This document shows, piece after piece, positions 10,288 to 21,657 of a DNA stretch of 64,000 nucleotides. The DNA comes from Metridium senile. Lineage: Eukaryota; Cnidaria; Anthozoa; Actiniaria; Metridiidae. The notes below the pieces were generated by a model, which was given only the letters and a program-made list of their open reading frames with translations, was not told where the DNA came from and ran no database searches. The position numbers and the translations under genes were made by a program. The stretch lies in the NCBI GenBank assembly GCA_949775045.1, contig OX459097.1, positions 23,002,205-23,066,204 of the forward strand, written 5' to 3'. The first letter of the stretch is position 1. Every line of letters begins with the position of its first letter.

Positions 10288-13200
10288 TCATCTTGAAATT
10301 ATCAAATTAGGAAAGTTGAAAATACAAATCCAATAGTACAAGTTAAAAAGAACGAATGCTAGAGGGAATATTCTTAGCGAGTAGCGATCAATAGCTTTAA
10401 TGTTATCATCGCGATAGAAGCAACGAGTATCGTCATGGCAAAGTCTTCTCTCTTGGTCGCGACAGAATTCCTTCATAGCTTGTGACGGTTTTCGCAAGCT
10501 TAGAGATGACTTGGAGAGGTCCATTTTTCTTGAGAAGAATAGCTGTTTGGGTATTTTGGGTGGTTCGCCGTTAATGATTGAGCTTGAAGATGAACTTTTC
10601 TAGTATGATAAAAATAGATAATATATGATGGTGGTGGTGGTGGTGGTGATGAGGATATTATTGGGAATGATGATGATGATTATGGTGATCATGATGATTG
10701 TAAACAGACAAACAGACAGACAAAGAAACAAAGAACAAGAAAAACACACAAACAAATAAAAAAACAAATAAACGTTAACAAACAAATAAATAAATAAGCA
10801 AACAAACAAACAAATAAATAAATAAGCAAACAAACAAACAAATAAAAAAATACGCAAACAAACAAACAAACAAATAAATAAATAAATAAGCAAACAAACA
10901 AACAAACAAACAAACAAACAAACAAACAAACAAACAAACAAACAAACAAACAAACAAACAAACAAACAAACAAACAAACAAACAAACAAACAAACAAACA
11001 AACAAACAAACAAACAAACAAACAAACAAACAAACAAACAAACAAACAAACAAACAAACAAACAAACAGACAAACAAACAAACAAACAGACAAACAAACA
11101 TACATGCATACAAGCAAACAAACAAACAAACAAACAAACAAACAAACAAACAAACAAACAAACTAACAAACTAACTAAGGCCCCGTTTACACGAATCCGG
11201 ATACTTTTGAAACCGCATATATACTTTTTGATGCGAATCGGCCTATCGTCCACACGAATCCATTGAATCCGGTCACCGAAACCGCATACTTTTACTTGAA
11301 TCCTGCGGATACGCGGATTCGTGTGGACGCAAATATTTCTATGCGGTTTCAGCCGGATCGGATTCGTGTAGACGAGGCCTAAAAACAGACAGACATTAAA
11401 ACGCAAGACAGACAGAAAGACAAACGAACAAACAGACAGACAGTTGAAGATAACTAAAGACGAGAAGATGAACAAAAACACAAAACCTTACTTTTTGATT
11501 CAGTTGGTTTGTGTCTCTGTGTTGATTCTGTCTGTAAACGAAGGTCAACAACAGAGCGTATTCCACCAGTGAAGCAAACACGAACAGAAAACATGTTATA
11601 AGGTATTTATCGATGGCTTTGACGTAATTCACCTACACAGACAGACAGACAGATACTCTATAATAACATAAACACAGGTAGTCCAAGCTATTAATTCGAG
11701 GTAATTTACAAGGAATGTATAAAATTATGTTAGAAATACAATAAAACATAAGTGATCTTTTTCTGTGTTGTAGAGATACAAACTACCTAAAATTATACAA
11801 AAACTATAAAGTAAGATATTAAACAAAATTGAAACAAAATAAAAAGGAGTTTTTTTTTTTTAATTTCAAACAAGATTTTACACTCTCCCATACATTCCTT
11901 GTCAATTACCTCGAATCAATAGCTTGAGCTACCTGTGATCATAGTTAATTAACTATGCTGTGATATAAAGCAACATTTTACTGATATGAGATATGACAAA
12001 ATGCGCATAACGTTACAGCTGTTGTGAGTCTGTCACACAATCTATGTCGTGACACTTTGTATCACGCAATACAATCAATGAAGTGATTGACATACCCTTG
12101 ACATAGCTTGATTGGACATGGTAAATACTGTCACGACAGTAAGTACTGATGTGACACCCAATGTCACACATTACACAATGTCACGCAATGCCGTCAATGA
12201 ACTTACCCTTGGCATAGCTTGATTGGACATGGTAAATACTGTCACGACAGTAAGTACTGACGTGACACCATATGTCACACAATACACAATGTCACGCAAT
12301 ACTGTGACGTGACAACTAATGTCAGACAATACATACCCTTGGCATAGCTTGATTGGACATGGTAAATACTGTCACGACTGTAAGAACTGACGTGACACCC
12401 AATGTCACGCGAGCTGGTGATTGGTCACGTGGTAAAAGGAAAGAGATCCATGATAGTACTACTATTAAAGCGCTTGGCCCATAGATCTGTATGACGTAGA
12501 AACTATATGTACGCTGGAACTTGAAGGTTGCTGTTACACCAGACCAGTTACCTGTGCAGATAATATCATTGCATTCTCTTACCCAGACCCTTCTCAGCTT
12601 CACTGATCAAAGCTGAGAAGGGTCTGGGTAAGAGAATGATATCAATGATAATGGAAACCTTTATAAAAATTGCATATTATCATTATTAGATTTGATTACT
12701 TTAAGTTTTCATTGTAAATTAAAATCATGTTTGTTTAAAATCCTTTCTTTATTCTTAAAACTCCTTTATTGAAAACCAGTGCATTTACATCTATGTTCGG
12801 GATCCCTGTGGCAACATTATTTATTAAAAATATTTGTGATTCCTTGCACCTTATTCATTCATTCATTCATTTATTTATTCATCCATCCATTCATTTATCT
12901 TCATTCAATTATTTATCCATTTTTTCAATCCTTTTTTCATTCAGTGAATTTTTCATTCATTTATGTATCCATCCGTTCATTCATTATTATTATTCTTTTT
13001 CATTCATTTTTCAATCATCTTTTTAATTTGACTGATTGTTTTAATCATTTTTCATTCATTTTTCTATTCATTAATTTATTCATTAATTTATTCATTCATT
13101 TGATATGTCAATTCATTTATTCCTATATTTTAGTTTTCCATTTCTTATTCAATTAAATAAATAGTTGAAACAATGTTTCCACTTCACATTCAATCGTGCA

Positions 13201-15388
13201 AAAACATTTCTCGCCTTTACGATTTCTAATTTTCAAGCTAACCAATCAGATCACACTACTAAAACTCCTCCTACATTCTACGAGCTTTGATTGGTCGAAA
13301 AAAGTTAACAATTAAGTGCTAAAATACCATTTGCAAACATGTAACAAGTTCAGTTCAATTCACCCTTTCGGCTCGCCGTCCAAAAGGTAAGATTTGCTGA
13401 TAATTTATGCATTATTATTTTATACGTTTTTAAATTTAATTATTTTAAAGGTTTAAATAAAGGAAAGCTAAACGGTTTTTTTGAAGAAATATCAAATTTT
13501 TGAAGCGAAAATTGAGTGTAAATTTAGCCGAAGTTTGCACGTGAAAGCTAGTTGCAACAAAATTATATATTTCGGTGAACTTTCTTCATAAAAAGCTTTC
13601 AAAAATTCGAATTTAAATATATAAAAGAATGTTCTTGAATTGCTTTCATTGGGAATAGCTAGGAGCATAATTAAATTTGAAGAAATCGTGTTATGTTTTT
13701 GAGAAAATGTAGCACTGCAAAGAGCAAATCTGCAATGACGCAAAATTTGCAATTTTGAGGTTTTAATGTCTTGCAACAAAAGATGCTTGTATTTCATTGT
13801 TGTTGAACAATAGTTGTAGTCGGGTCATAATTTCAACATACGCAAGTGTTGCGCATTAGTTTGGCCCGACTCGTTGTTAATTATAACAATGAAATACAAG
13901 CATCTTTTGTTCAACTTCTAAAGATGTTCACATTCCGTACAATATTTCATCTCACCTATTGTTTTTAATGCGCAAGAAGTCGAAAATAGTGGTAAAGCAA
14001 AAAGGTCTAGTTGCAACAAAATTATATATTTCGGTGAACTTTTCTCATAAAAAGCTTTCAAAAATTCGATTTTTTCAAGATTTTTCTTGAATTGCTTTCA
14101 CATAGTCATAAATGAGAAGAAATAGTATTATGTTATTGAGAAAATGTAGAACTGAAAAGAGCGAATCTGCATCGACGCAAAATGTTCAATTTTAAGTCAA
14201 TGTCTTGCAACAACCTTTTCAATGGCATTCATTTAGATTATTTTAATTTTTTTTTATGTCTAATTAACATCATTGATTGCTAGAGCGATTTTCATATGAC
14301 CGTGCAAGAAAATAGACCATTTAGTTTGTGGTAGTTGATAAAGAACGAAAGAAAACAATGGTTTTAGCTATAGTGTTTACTACTAACTAGTAGTTTGCCT
14401 ATTCTTTCACTGTCATATCAAAATCACTCGATAGCTTTTTGAAGTAAAAACGTCAAATATTGAGAATTAAACATTGAGAGGAAATAGTAAAAGTGCACTT
14501 CTTTATATATTAATTCTAAGCTTTTTTTGAAAAATCCAGCTGTTTACTGTAATATTATAAGAAACGCCGTGTTATTACATACATTCCTTTACAAATGAAT
14601 AGCATGGGTTACCTGTGTAATACTGTTTACTGTAATATTATAAGAAACGCCGTGTTATTACATACATTCCTTTACAAATGAATAGCATGGGTTACCTGTC
14701 TAATACTGGTTACTGTAATATTATAAGAAACGCTGTGTTATTACATACATTCCTTTACAAATGAATAGCATGGGTTACCTGTGTAATACTGTTTACTGTA
14801 ATATTATAAGAAACGCTGTGTTATTACATACATTCCTTTACAAATGAATAGCATGGGTTACCTGTGTAATACTGGTTACTGTAATATTATAAGAAACGCT
14901 GTGTTATTACATACATTCCTTTACAAATGAATAGCATGGGTTACCTGTGTAATACTGTTTACTGTAATATTATAAGAGAAGCCGTGTTATTACATACATT
15001 CCTTTACAAATGAATAGCCTGGGTTACCTGTGTAATACTGTTTACTGTAATATTATAAGAAACGCCGTGTTATTACATACATTCCTTTACAAATGAATAG
15101 CATGGGTTACCTGTGTAATACTGTTTACTGTAATATTATAAGAAACGCCGTGTTATTATATACATTCGTTTAAAAATGAATAGCTTGGGTTACCTGTGGT
15201 CTAAACTGTGACACTACTTAAGCGTAATGATAATGATAACAATAACGATAATGATAACGATGATGTTATTGATATAATGATAATGATTAACTATACGATA
15301 TACGACATCATCACTATCCTGAAGACCTGACATACACTGAAAGACTTTTTATTCTTGAAATGCATGTATAATAATAATGATAATAATG

Positions 15389-15482
<94 letters not shown>

Positions 15483-17492
15483 TAATAATAATAATAATAA
15501 TGATAATAATAATGATAATAATGATAATAATGATAATAATAATCATTGTAATAATAATAATGATGATAATAATGATAATAATGATAATAATAATGATTAT
15601 AATAATAATAATGATGATAATAATGATAACGATAATAATAATGATAATAATAATAATGATAATCATATTACCTACGATATACGATGTAAACTGCGATGAC
15701 AGCCGTAAATCTATTAGTCTAAACTGTGGCAATACTTTAGCGTAATGATAACGATAATAATAATGATAATAATAATGATAATAATGATAACGATAATAAT
15801 AATGATAATAATAATAATGATAATCATATTACCTACGATATACGATGTAAACTGCGATGACAGACGTAGATCTATTAGTCTAAATTGTGGCAATACTTTA
15901 GCGTCAGTCGGTACGAACGTCATGCCATCTTCATCCCTTCTTTCCCAGTGATACATGATATCATCAACACCATAACCATCTACAAAACAACACAGCAATT
16001 GATATATAGCGAAAATATTATTTGTTAATTTCAGTAGAGTTGTGTGCCACAATACTTAATTAACTTAGGAGTACACTGCAAAAAGTGATCATTTGAACCA
16101 AGTGAAAATTACTGAAACCTAAGGCCATTGCGTATTATAAGTAGAAGTTTCACTTAAAATCAGTGGCGCGCACAATTCGACTTCTTGGTTTAAGTAGGCT
16201 TCTCACTATAGATAGTTTTAAGTGATTTCATTGAAGCGAGACGAACGTTGTGCTTCAATGGTCGAGACCTTTTAACAATTATTGACGTGTCTCTATCATT
16301 ACAAGCTCAACATTAGTCTCAGCTCGATCGATGCAATGACCTGGCTACCTTTCGAGATGGCGCAGGCAACTGTTGTCATGCATATTTAATTTTCTTTGTT
16401 CCTATAACAATGGTTAGCAAAACCATAACAAAATACGTCACTGTGAGTCCACATATTCTAATGACTTTCAAAGGCGATTTTATCACAGCTTTTTCGCTTT
16501 GTTTGTCCTCAGTTGTTCTATCGAAGTATTGTTTTTCCTTTTGTTTACAAACAACGCATTTTGTAGATTAGAGATTACATTCTACAAAATCACCCAGATG
16601 ACGTCACATAATTTACATTTCCAAATCTCCAAAGCCTTATAACTCAGAAATGACTTTTTCATTACCGGCAAAATTAAACTGTCCTATTATGAAAAATATG
16701 CAAAATAAACTTTCAAAAAATTATTCTAATCATAGTGTTTTAATTATTAGTATAGGAATTCGCACGATCTTGAGTACAATTCGTAATTAATAGATACCAG
16801 TGATTTTTTGAAAGTTTAGGCGAGTCCAATTTGATAACTTTCTTATAAAACATCACGAGTATCTATTAATTACAAATTGTACGAGAAGATCGTGCGATTT
16901 TTTATTTATAATATCCTGAAAAACTAAGTGGTACTCTACAGAGTACAATTTATAACGATTTAATTGTAATCAAGTAATTTTCGAGAAATTTTGTACAGTA
17001 TTTTATTAGAAGTAATAGACCGAATCGACTGACTAGCCTCGTGTTGATGATGGAATACAATGGAGTTTTACATGAATGAGAGGCTAGTGAGTCAACAACA
17101 ATAGTTATTCAAATTGGTCACCATATTTTGATTCAGTGTACATGTACGAGAGGCTAGTCAGTCTAGAACAATAGTTATTCAAAATGGTCACCATTTTCGA
17201 TTCGGTGTATATTTTAACGTATATGTACTTACAGCTCTCTAGGTTTAGTGGGCAGTGTTGGACGTCAAAAGGATATAGTCTTAGATCCATTATACACAGT
17301 ACCTTGAGAGTAACCCTGTAAGAAAAACATACCAACTTGATGATGGTGTGTGTGTGTATGAGTATGATGATGATGGTGGTGGTGGTGGTGATTATGATGG
17401 TTTCGTGTTTTAGCAGTCCCAATTAGAAAGTCTTTGTATCCATTTGATGGCAAACAAACAGGTAATTATGATGATGATGATGATGATGATGT

Positions 17493-17553
<61 letters not shown>

Positions 17554-20500
17554 AATTCTGATGATGACGATGATGATGATGGCAATGATGATTATGATGT
17601 TGGCTCGTGGTGGTGGTGGTAATGATGATGACAATGATGATGACAATGATGATTTTGATGATAATGATAATGAAGATAAAACGCATTTCAGAAACCAACT
17701 CATTCCAGTACCTTGTATTATAGTGTACTCTACCCTTTGGCCCTATTCTCAACATGAGATTCTTCGCTGTTACCTCGTGAAAGTTCGATTGTTTGGCGTT
17801 CTTGAAGTACGTGTCTGGAACCCAGACCTCTGACAAAATAGAACTGCCTAATGACAAGGTCTGGTTAAGACCGATATCCAGTCTATTATCGGTCCAGTTC
17901 TGCCGTAGGAAAATGTCTAAGCCAAAGGCCTGGGAAGTAAGCATGATTATTTAATACTCTTGTTTCACATTGTCAGGGGCGGATCTAGAAATTTATCAGG
18001 GGGTGTCCCAACTGCAAATCCGGAAGGGCTTTTAAGGTGTTTGGGGGTGTTTGGTGTTTGAATAAAATAGTGGCGCTATGTGGGTGTCCTGTGCCTGAAG
18101 AGACACCCCATATACAGTCATTTGACAAAACGTTGTCGCCGACCGGCTTCGCGACTACGCGACAAGCCCAAGCGGGAGTATGGGTAAAAATCACTGAAGC
18201 AATACATTTTTAGCACGCGCTATAGATTATGCTGAAATATGGCGAGTACATGAATGAATGAATGTGTGCTTTCGCGTTCTGTACAAAGAAATAAACCGTT
18301 GTATAGAGCGTGGAGATATCGACAAGTAAATAAATACTTCTTCAGTTTTCATGCAGAGGATTTGTGTCATCCAAATCAATTTCCAGCATAAATCTAATAG
18401 AAACAAAACACTGAGCTGAGAGCTCAAGATGTTGATAATATATGCAGCTTACTGCTTCAGTGATTTCTACCCATACTCCTTTTAGGGCTAGTCGCGTAGT
18501 CGCGAAGCCGGTCGGCGACAACGTTTTGTCAAATGACTGTATCTGCCCGTGGTTGTAAGTAAACGTACCGCTGTACTATTTGACAAAATGTGTATTTGAG
18601 CAGGCTAAGCCTATACAATACAATATTGTTATTTAGGAAGGGATACGGAGTAACCATTTAAAGTTTCCTAAATCACGAACCTCGATAAAGAAATAGGAAA
18701 AATAAGAATTGAATAATGCCATGCAAAGCATGAACGAACGTTATCGCTTAATTAACACACTTGAATTTAATTTGCTATTTCTGTGCAAATGCCCTTCTAT
18801 CAAATAGTTCAGCGGTGCTAGATATTATCAATACTTTTCAGTACACCATCATCATCATCATCATTACCATCATTATCACAACCACCATCATGACCACCAT
18901 CATCATTACCACCACCACAATCATCATCATCATCACCATCATCATGACCACCATCATGACCACCACCACCACCACCACCATCATCATATAATCACCACCA
19001 TCATATCATCACCACCATCATCGTCACCATGCACCACCATCATCATCACCACCACCACCACCACCACCACCATCTTATCATCACCACCATCATTTGTCAT
19101 CACCACCATCATCATATCATCACCACCATCATATCATCACCACCATCATCGTCACCATGCACCACCATCATCATCACCACCACCACCACCACCACCATCT
19201 TATCATCACCACCATCATTTGTCATCACCACCATCATCATATCATCACCACCATCATATCATCACCACCATCATCGTCACCACCACCACCACCACCACCA
19301 CCACCACCATCTTATCATCACCACCATCATATCATCACCACCATCATCGTCACCATGCACCACCATCATCATCACCACCACCAACACCACCACCACCATC
19401 TTATCATCACCACTATCATTTGTCATCACCACCATCATCTTATCATCACCACCATCATATCATCACCACCATCATCGTCACCATGCACCACCATCATCAT
19501 CATCACCACCACCACCACCACCACCACCACCATCATATCATCACCACCATCATCGTCACCATGCACCACCATCATCATCATCACCACCACCACCATCACC
19601 ACCACCACCACCACCATCATATATGCATATCATCATCACCATCGCCATCATGATTAATCTCACCATGTCTGTAACACTAACTGAGTCAATCGACAAGACC
19701 CAAAACCCTGTAGTGATCTGCACCGGGTCACCTGACAAACACAAATACAATCGATCATTCTATGAGAAAAAACTGATTAGCGGTCCGTACATATAGTTTA
19801 TTGTAAAGCACATTAAGTCCATGTGAAATACGCTCTAGCTATAAGCACACATTACATTACACACTAACCCCTCATGATTATAAGCCGCGTGGCTGCAGTG
19901 TGCACCTTGAATAGCGGTCCGTACATATAGTTAATTGTAAAGCGCATTGAGGCTAAGCTCTTCTTTACTATATAGGGCTGGTGTTGTGCAGTAAGTTTGT
20001 TTTCTGTTACCATGGTTACCAAAGATGCATAAATAACCAATATCAAAGACCCACAGTCCCATTCGGTCGTGCAATCGCCGTTGGCAATAGCTGTTATTAC
20101 AGTTATATGCAAATGATTTCAAACAATGGATTCAAATCGAGGCTTTCGGGTAAACCTATTGTTTGCGCCCGAAATCCTCGACTTCAACCCATTGTTCAAA
20201 ATCATTTGCATATAACTGTAATAACAGCTATTCACAGTTTACTCCGTCGACCATTGTTGAAAGTTTCGTCAATTTTAAACTTTTCTTTACTATATGGGAC
20301 TTGCGATATGCCGTAAATTCGTTTTCTGTCACTAAAGATGCATAAATATTCATTATTACGGTCGTGCCTTTCGGTCGTGCAACCGCCGTTCGCCTTCCCT
20401 GTTCACTCCGTCAACCTTTTTGAAATAAGTGATTAAATCTTTACCGTCAACGTTTGGTCTTATCCTTGGATCGTAACGTTGTTTCGTGAAGAGAATTTCA

Positions 20501-21617
20501 AGCATCTCTGACGTCCTACGAGAACCAGGCCTGCGCAAAATAGTTTAGCTTTAGTAAGAATCAATCGTTTCTTGGTACGTAGGTATCGACATGTTGGATG
20601 CATATTGGTTCAACTACGTTTTAATTTAACAAAACATGCACCAAGCTTTCGGACAAATTGTCCATCTTCAGTGTCAAAATGGATAGTTAGAAACGATATA
20701 TACATCCAAAATTTAGTAAGAATGTTTAATAATATAGAGTGAAGACATTTAACCCGTGAAACAAAATTAAATAGTCAAGATGTAATAGTTAAATAGGCAC
20801 AAAAAAAAACAATGGAATTAAAGACTGCTAAGGTGTATTAGTCTAATATCTATTTCACGGGTTAGAGTGGTTTTCATTAACCCGTGAAACACACTTTAGC
20901 GTAATATGTTTTATTACCCTTTATTACACTTTAACTTAAACTTTATGTTTTATAATCATTTGTTCATTAGCACTATTACACATTAATACACTTTATTACT
21001 CTTTCCCTATTACACTTTGTTTCACGGGTTAATGAAAACCACTCTAATTAAATGACTTCACTCTAAATAGTCAAGGTGTATTAAATAGTCAAATAGACAC
21101 AAAAGAAAACAATGGAATTCTAGACTGCTAAGGTGTACTGAGTCTAATATCTAGTCACGGGTTAAATTTCACTCTACCCGTGAAACAAATAGTACTAATC
21201 AGTAATAATTAGTTGCGTTTCTCCACTTCTTTCGTGTTCTATCAATCCCCGCGTGCTTCAAAACTTTTAAAACGTCTCTTTAACATATGACCTGTATTTT
21301 ACCTGGCGCGCGCTCTTAAGAAAACCTTTAGAACAAGTCACGTGATGGGGTCCGTACGGCTTTTTTTTACCTGGTCCGCACAAACACGCACGCACCCGCT
21401 AATCGAAATGGCTTCGTCAATCAATCAAACTAATTAAAAGAGCTGGTCATATGATAAAAAACTTATTGACTGACTGGAGTTAGGTCGGGCTGTACGGGAA
21501 AGTATTTGAATATATTGTCAATTAAAAGGTGTAATTCTCAGCATATATTTACCTTACTTTAGTAGCTGCAGTTTGTAGTTTCGTGTACTCCATCAGTGGA
21601 AGTAAACACAGGAAAAA
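10288..21617 (-). CDS. Cys-loop ligand-gated chloride channel subunit, GABA-A/glycine receptor-like
   Basis: Nine minus-strand exons join in phase: 21617-21553, 20530-20445, 19731-19664, 17929-17712, 17315-17233, 15979-15833, 12551-12337, 11632-11492 and 10599-10288, giving 444 codons plus stop. The first exon codes a hydrophobic FFLCLLPLMEY, probably the signal-peptide core, so a start exon further upstream is missing. The N-terminal region has YDPRIRPN; loop A reads WVPDTYF; the signature loop is C153-x13-C167 with YPFD; loop B is near YHW. M1 is about 240-262, M2 about 268-290, M3 about 305-327, and M4 lies near the C-terminus. The M2 entrance reads SPARVTLG; the P-A-R motif is that of anion-selective members. 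The subunit would sit in the plasma membrane as part of a pentamer gated by a transmitter such as GABA or glycine; the ligand cannot be read from sequence. The 68- and 83-nt exons equal conserved GABA-A exon sizes. No frameshift is seen. Confidence 0.92.
10697..11180. repeat. (CAAA)n tract in the last receptor intron
   Basis: About 480 bases of caaacaaa with occasional cagaca and aataaata interruptions, between the M3 and M4 exons. It creates a long spurious Leu-Phe-Val-Cys frame on the minus strand. A GGTGAT tract at 10629-10690 lies beside it. Confidence 0.95.
11177..11383. mobile_element. Family E MITE, copy 1
   Basis: aaggccccgtttacacgaat and tccggatac on the left; ccggatcggattcgtgtaga and cgaggcct on the right. 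Internal palindromes include cacacgaatcc and ggattcgtgtgg. The second copy is at 50942-51147. Confidence 0.8.
11672..11942. mobile_element. Family I MITE, ~50-bp inverted ends
   Basis: cacaggtagtccaagctatt and aattcgaggtaatt on the left; aattacctcgaatcaatagc and ttgagctacctgtga on the right. It lies in the M2-M3 intron of the receptor. Confidence 0.8.
12085..12400. repeat. Tandem copies of the receptor M2 segment plus splice donor
   Basis: Two intronic copies (12091-12166 and 12202-12275) repeat the 3' end of the M2 exon together with its donor. On the minus strand each codes GVTSVLTVVTVFTMSNQAM followed by Pro-Arg or Ser-Arg and then GT. The spacings are 111 and 130 bases. Confidence 0.9.
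12560..12645. repeat. Near-perfect palindrome beside the M1-M2 exon acceptor
   Basis: attctcttacccagaccctt and ctcagctt are mirrored by aagctgagaagggtctgggt and aagagaat around a 10-base loop. On the minus strand the hairpin ends about 10-14 bases before the acceptor ctgcacag at 12552-12553. Confidence 0.85.
12855..13165. repeat. Degenerate ATTC/ATCC simple repeat
   Basis: Interspersed cattcatt, catccatc and tttattca units give two overlapping spurious frames. It lies in a receptor intron. Confidence 0.85.
13540..14230. repeat. Duplicated and inverted segments in a receptor intron
   Basis: ctagttgcaacaaaattata, then tatttcggtgaacttt recurs at 13548 and 14008. Separately, aacaaaagatgcttgtattt near 13767 is mirrored by aaatacaagcatcttttgtt near 13891. 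Together they look like a rearranged palindromic element. Confidence 0.65.
14535..15200. repeat. ~81-bp minisatellite, about 8 copies
   Basis: The unit contains tactgtttactgtaatatta, taagaaacgccgtgttatta, catacattcctttacaaatg and aatagcatgggttacctgtg. Copies are more than 95% alike by eye. The last phrase resembles the ends of other elements in this window. Confidence 0.9.
15220..15832. repeat. AAT/GAT tract with a duplicated exon edge inside
   Basis: Long (AAT)n and mixed GAT runs surround 15664-15744, a second copy of the 3' part of the receptor exon that ends at 15833. Poly-Asn and poly-Ile frames here are artefacts. Confidence 0.9.
16755..16902. repeat. Inverted-repeat element in a receptor intron
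   Basis: aattcgcacgatcttgagta, then aattcgtaattaatagatac on the left; gtatctattaattacaaatt and cgagaagatcgtgcgattt on the right. Confidence 0.7.
17015..17215. repeat. Family J repeat, two tandem half-copies
   Basis: gaggctagtgagtcaacaac and aatagttattcaaattggtc are repeated as gaggctagtcagtctagaac and aatagttattcaaaatggtc. A related inverted copy is at 37310-37440. Confidence 0.7.
17345..17665. repeat. GAT/GGT tracts in a receptor intron
   Basis: (GAT)n with short GGT and TGTG runs fills the 396-base intron between the 218-nt and 83-nt exons; the minus strand gives a spurious poly-His frame. Confidence 0.95.
18111..18541. mobile_element. MITE with ~90-bp inverted ends
   Basis: atacagtcatttgacaaaac, gttgtcgccgaccggcttcg and cgactacgcga on the left are mirrored by tcgcgtagtcgcgaagccgg, tcggcgacaacgttttgtca and aatgactgtat on the right. 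It lies in a receptor intron. Confidence 0.85.
18838..19650. repeat. CAT/CAC minisatellite with ~100-130 bp higher-order units
   Basis: Blocks such as ccatcatcgtcaccatgcac and cttatcatcaccaccatcat recur in order. Open frames of up to 255 codons (His, Ser-Pro, Thr-Ile) are artefacts of a stop-free triplet repeat. It ends 14 bases before the donor of the 68-nt receptor exon. Confidence 0.9.
19775..19955. repeat. SINE-tail-like repeat, two units
   Basis: tagcggtccgtacatatagt, then ttaattgtaaagcgcattga recurs, with taagccgcgtggctgcagtg between the units. The same unit is tandemly repeated at 26055-26450. Confidence 0.75.
20086..20233. repeat. Palindromic element
   Basis: tagctgttattacagttata and tgcaaatgattt, then tcgaggctttcggg, are mirrored by gcccgaaatcctcgac, then aaatcatttgcatataactg. 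Flanking stretches (ctttactatat..gatgcataaata) are also repeated on either side. Confidence 0.8.
20640..20695 (-). repeat. Stem-loop repeat head (ctgaaga..gaaa)
   Basis: The minus strand reads ctgaagatggacaatttgtc followed by cgaaagcttgg: a 5-6 bp stem (ggaca/tgtcc) between CTGAAGA and GAAA. It resembles the heads of the family A repeat and of the repeat near 27185 in layout. Confidence 0.5.
20730..21195. repeat. Inverted-repeat region with acccgtgaaac motifs
   Basis: atttaacccgtgaaacaaa, ttaacccgtgaaacacactt, tttgtttcacgggttaatga and ctacccgtgaaacaaat form alternating inverted copies. Segments such as aatggaat..agactgctaaggtgta are also repeated directly. Confidence 0.7.
21270..21510. mobile_element. 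Family K element, copy 1
   Basis: cctggcgcgcgctcttaaga, aaacctttagaacaagtcac and tgatggggtccgtacgg match, in reverse complement, 58925-59010. tcatatgataaaaaacttat, then tgactgactggagtt matches 58810-58850 in inverted form. Confidence 0.7.
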
Positions 21618-21657
21618 CTAAAACAGAGAAGAAAAAAAATCTTTGGAGCCATTCATA

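Noticed and set aside
10600..11481. 293-codon Leu-Phe-Val-Cys frame, membrane-protein-like
   Set aside because: It is the translation of a (CAAA)n tract and a MITE in a receptor intron.
16599..16606. CRE-like TGACGTCA as a promoter element
   Set aside because: A single 8-mer deep in a receptor intron with no supporting context.
17423..17711. Extension of receptor exon 4 into a poly-His segment
   Set aside because: The frame reads through the donor at 17711 into a GAT microsatellite; the next exon (17315-17233) joins exactly in phase, so the His run is intronic.
19029..19796. Histidine/Ser-Pro-rich 255-codon frame
   Set aside because: It is a CAT/CAC microsatellite that is open in all three frames; its 3' part overlaps a real receptor exon on the other strand.
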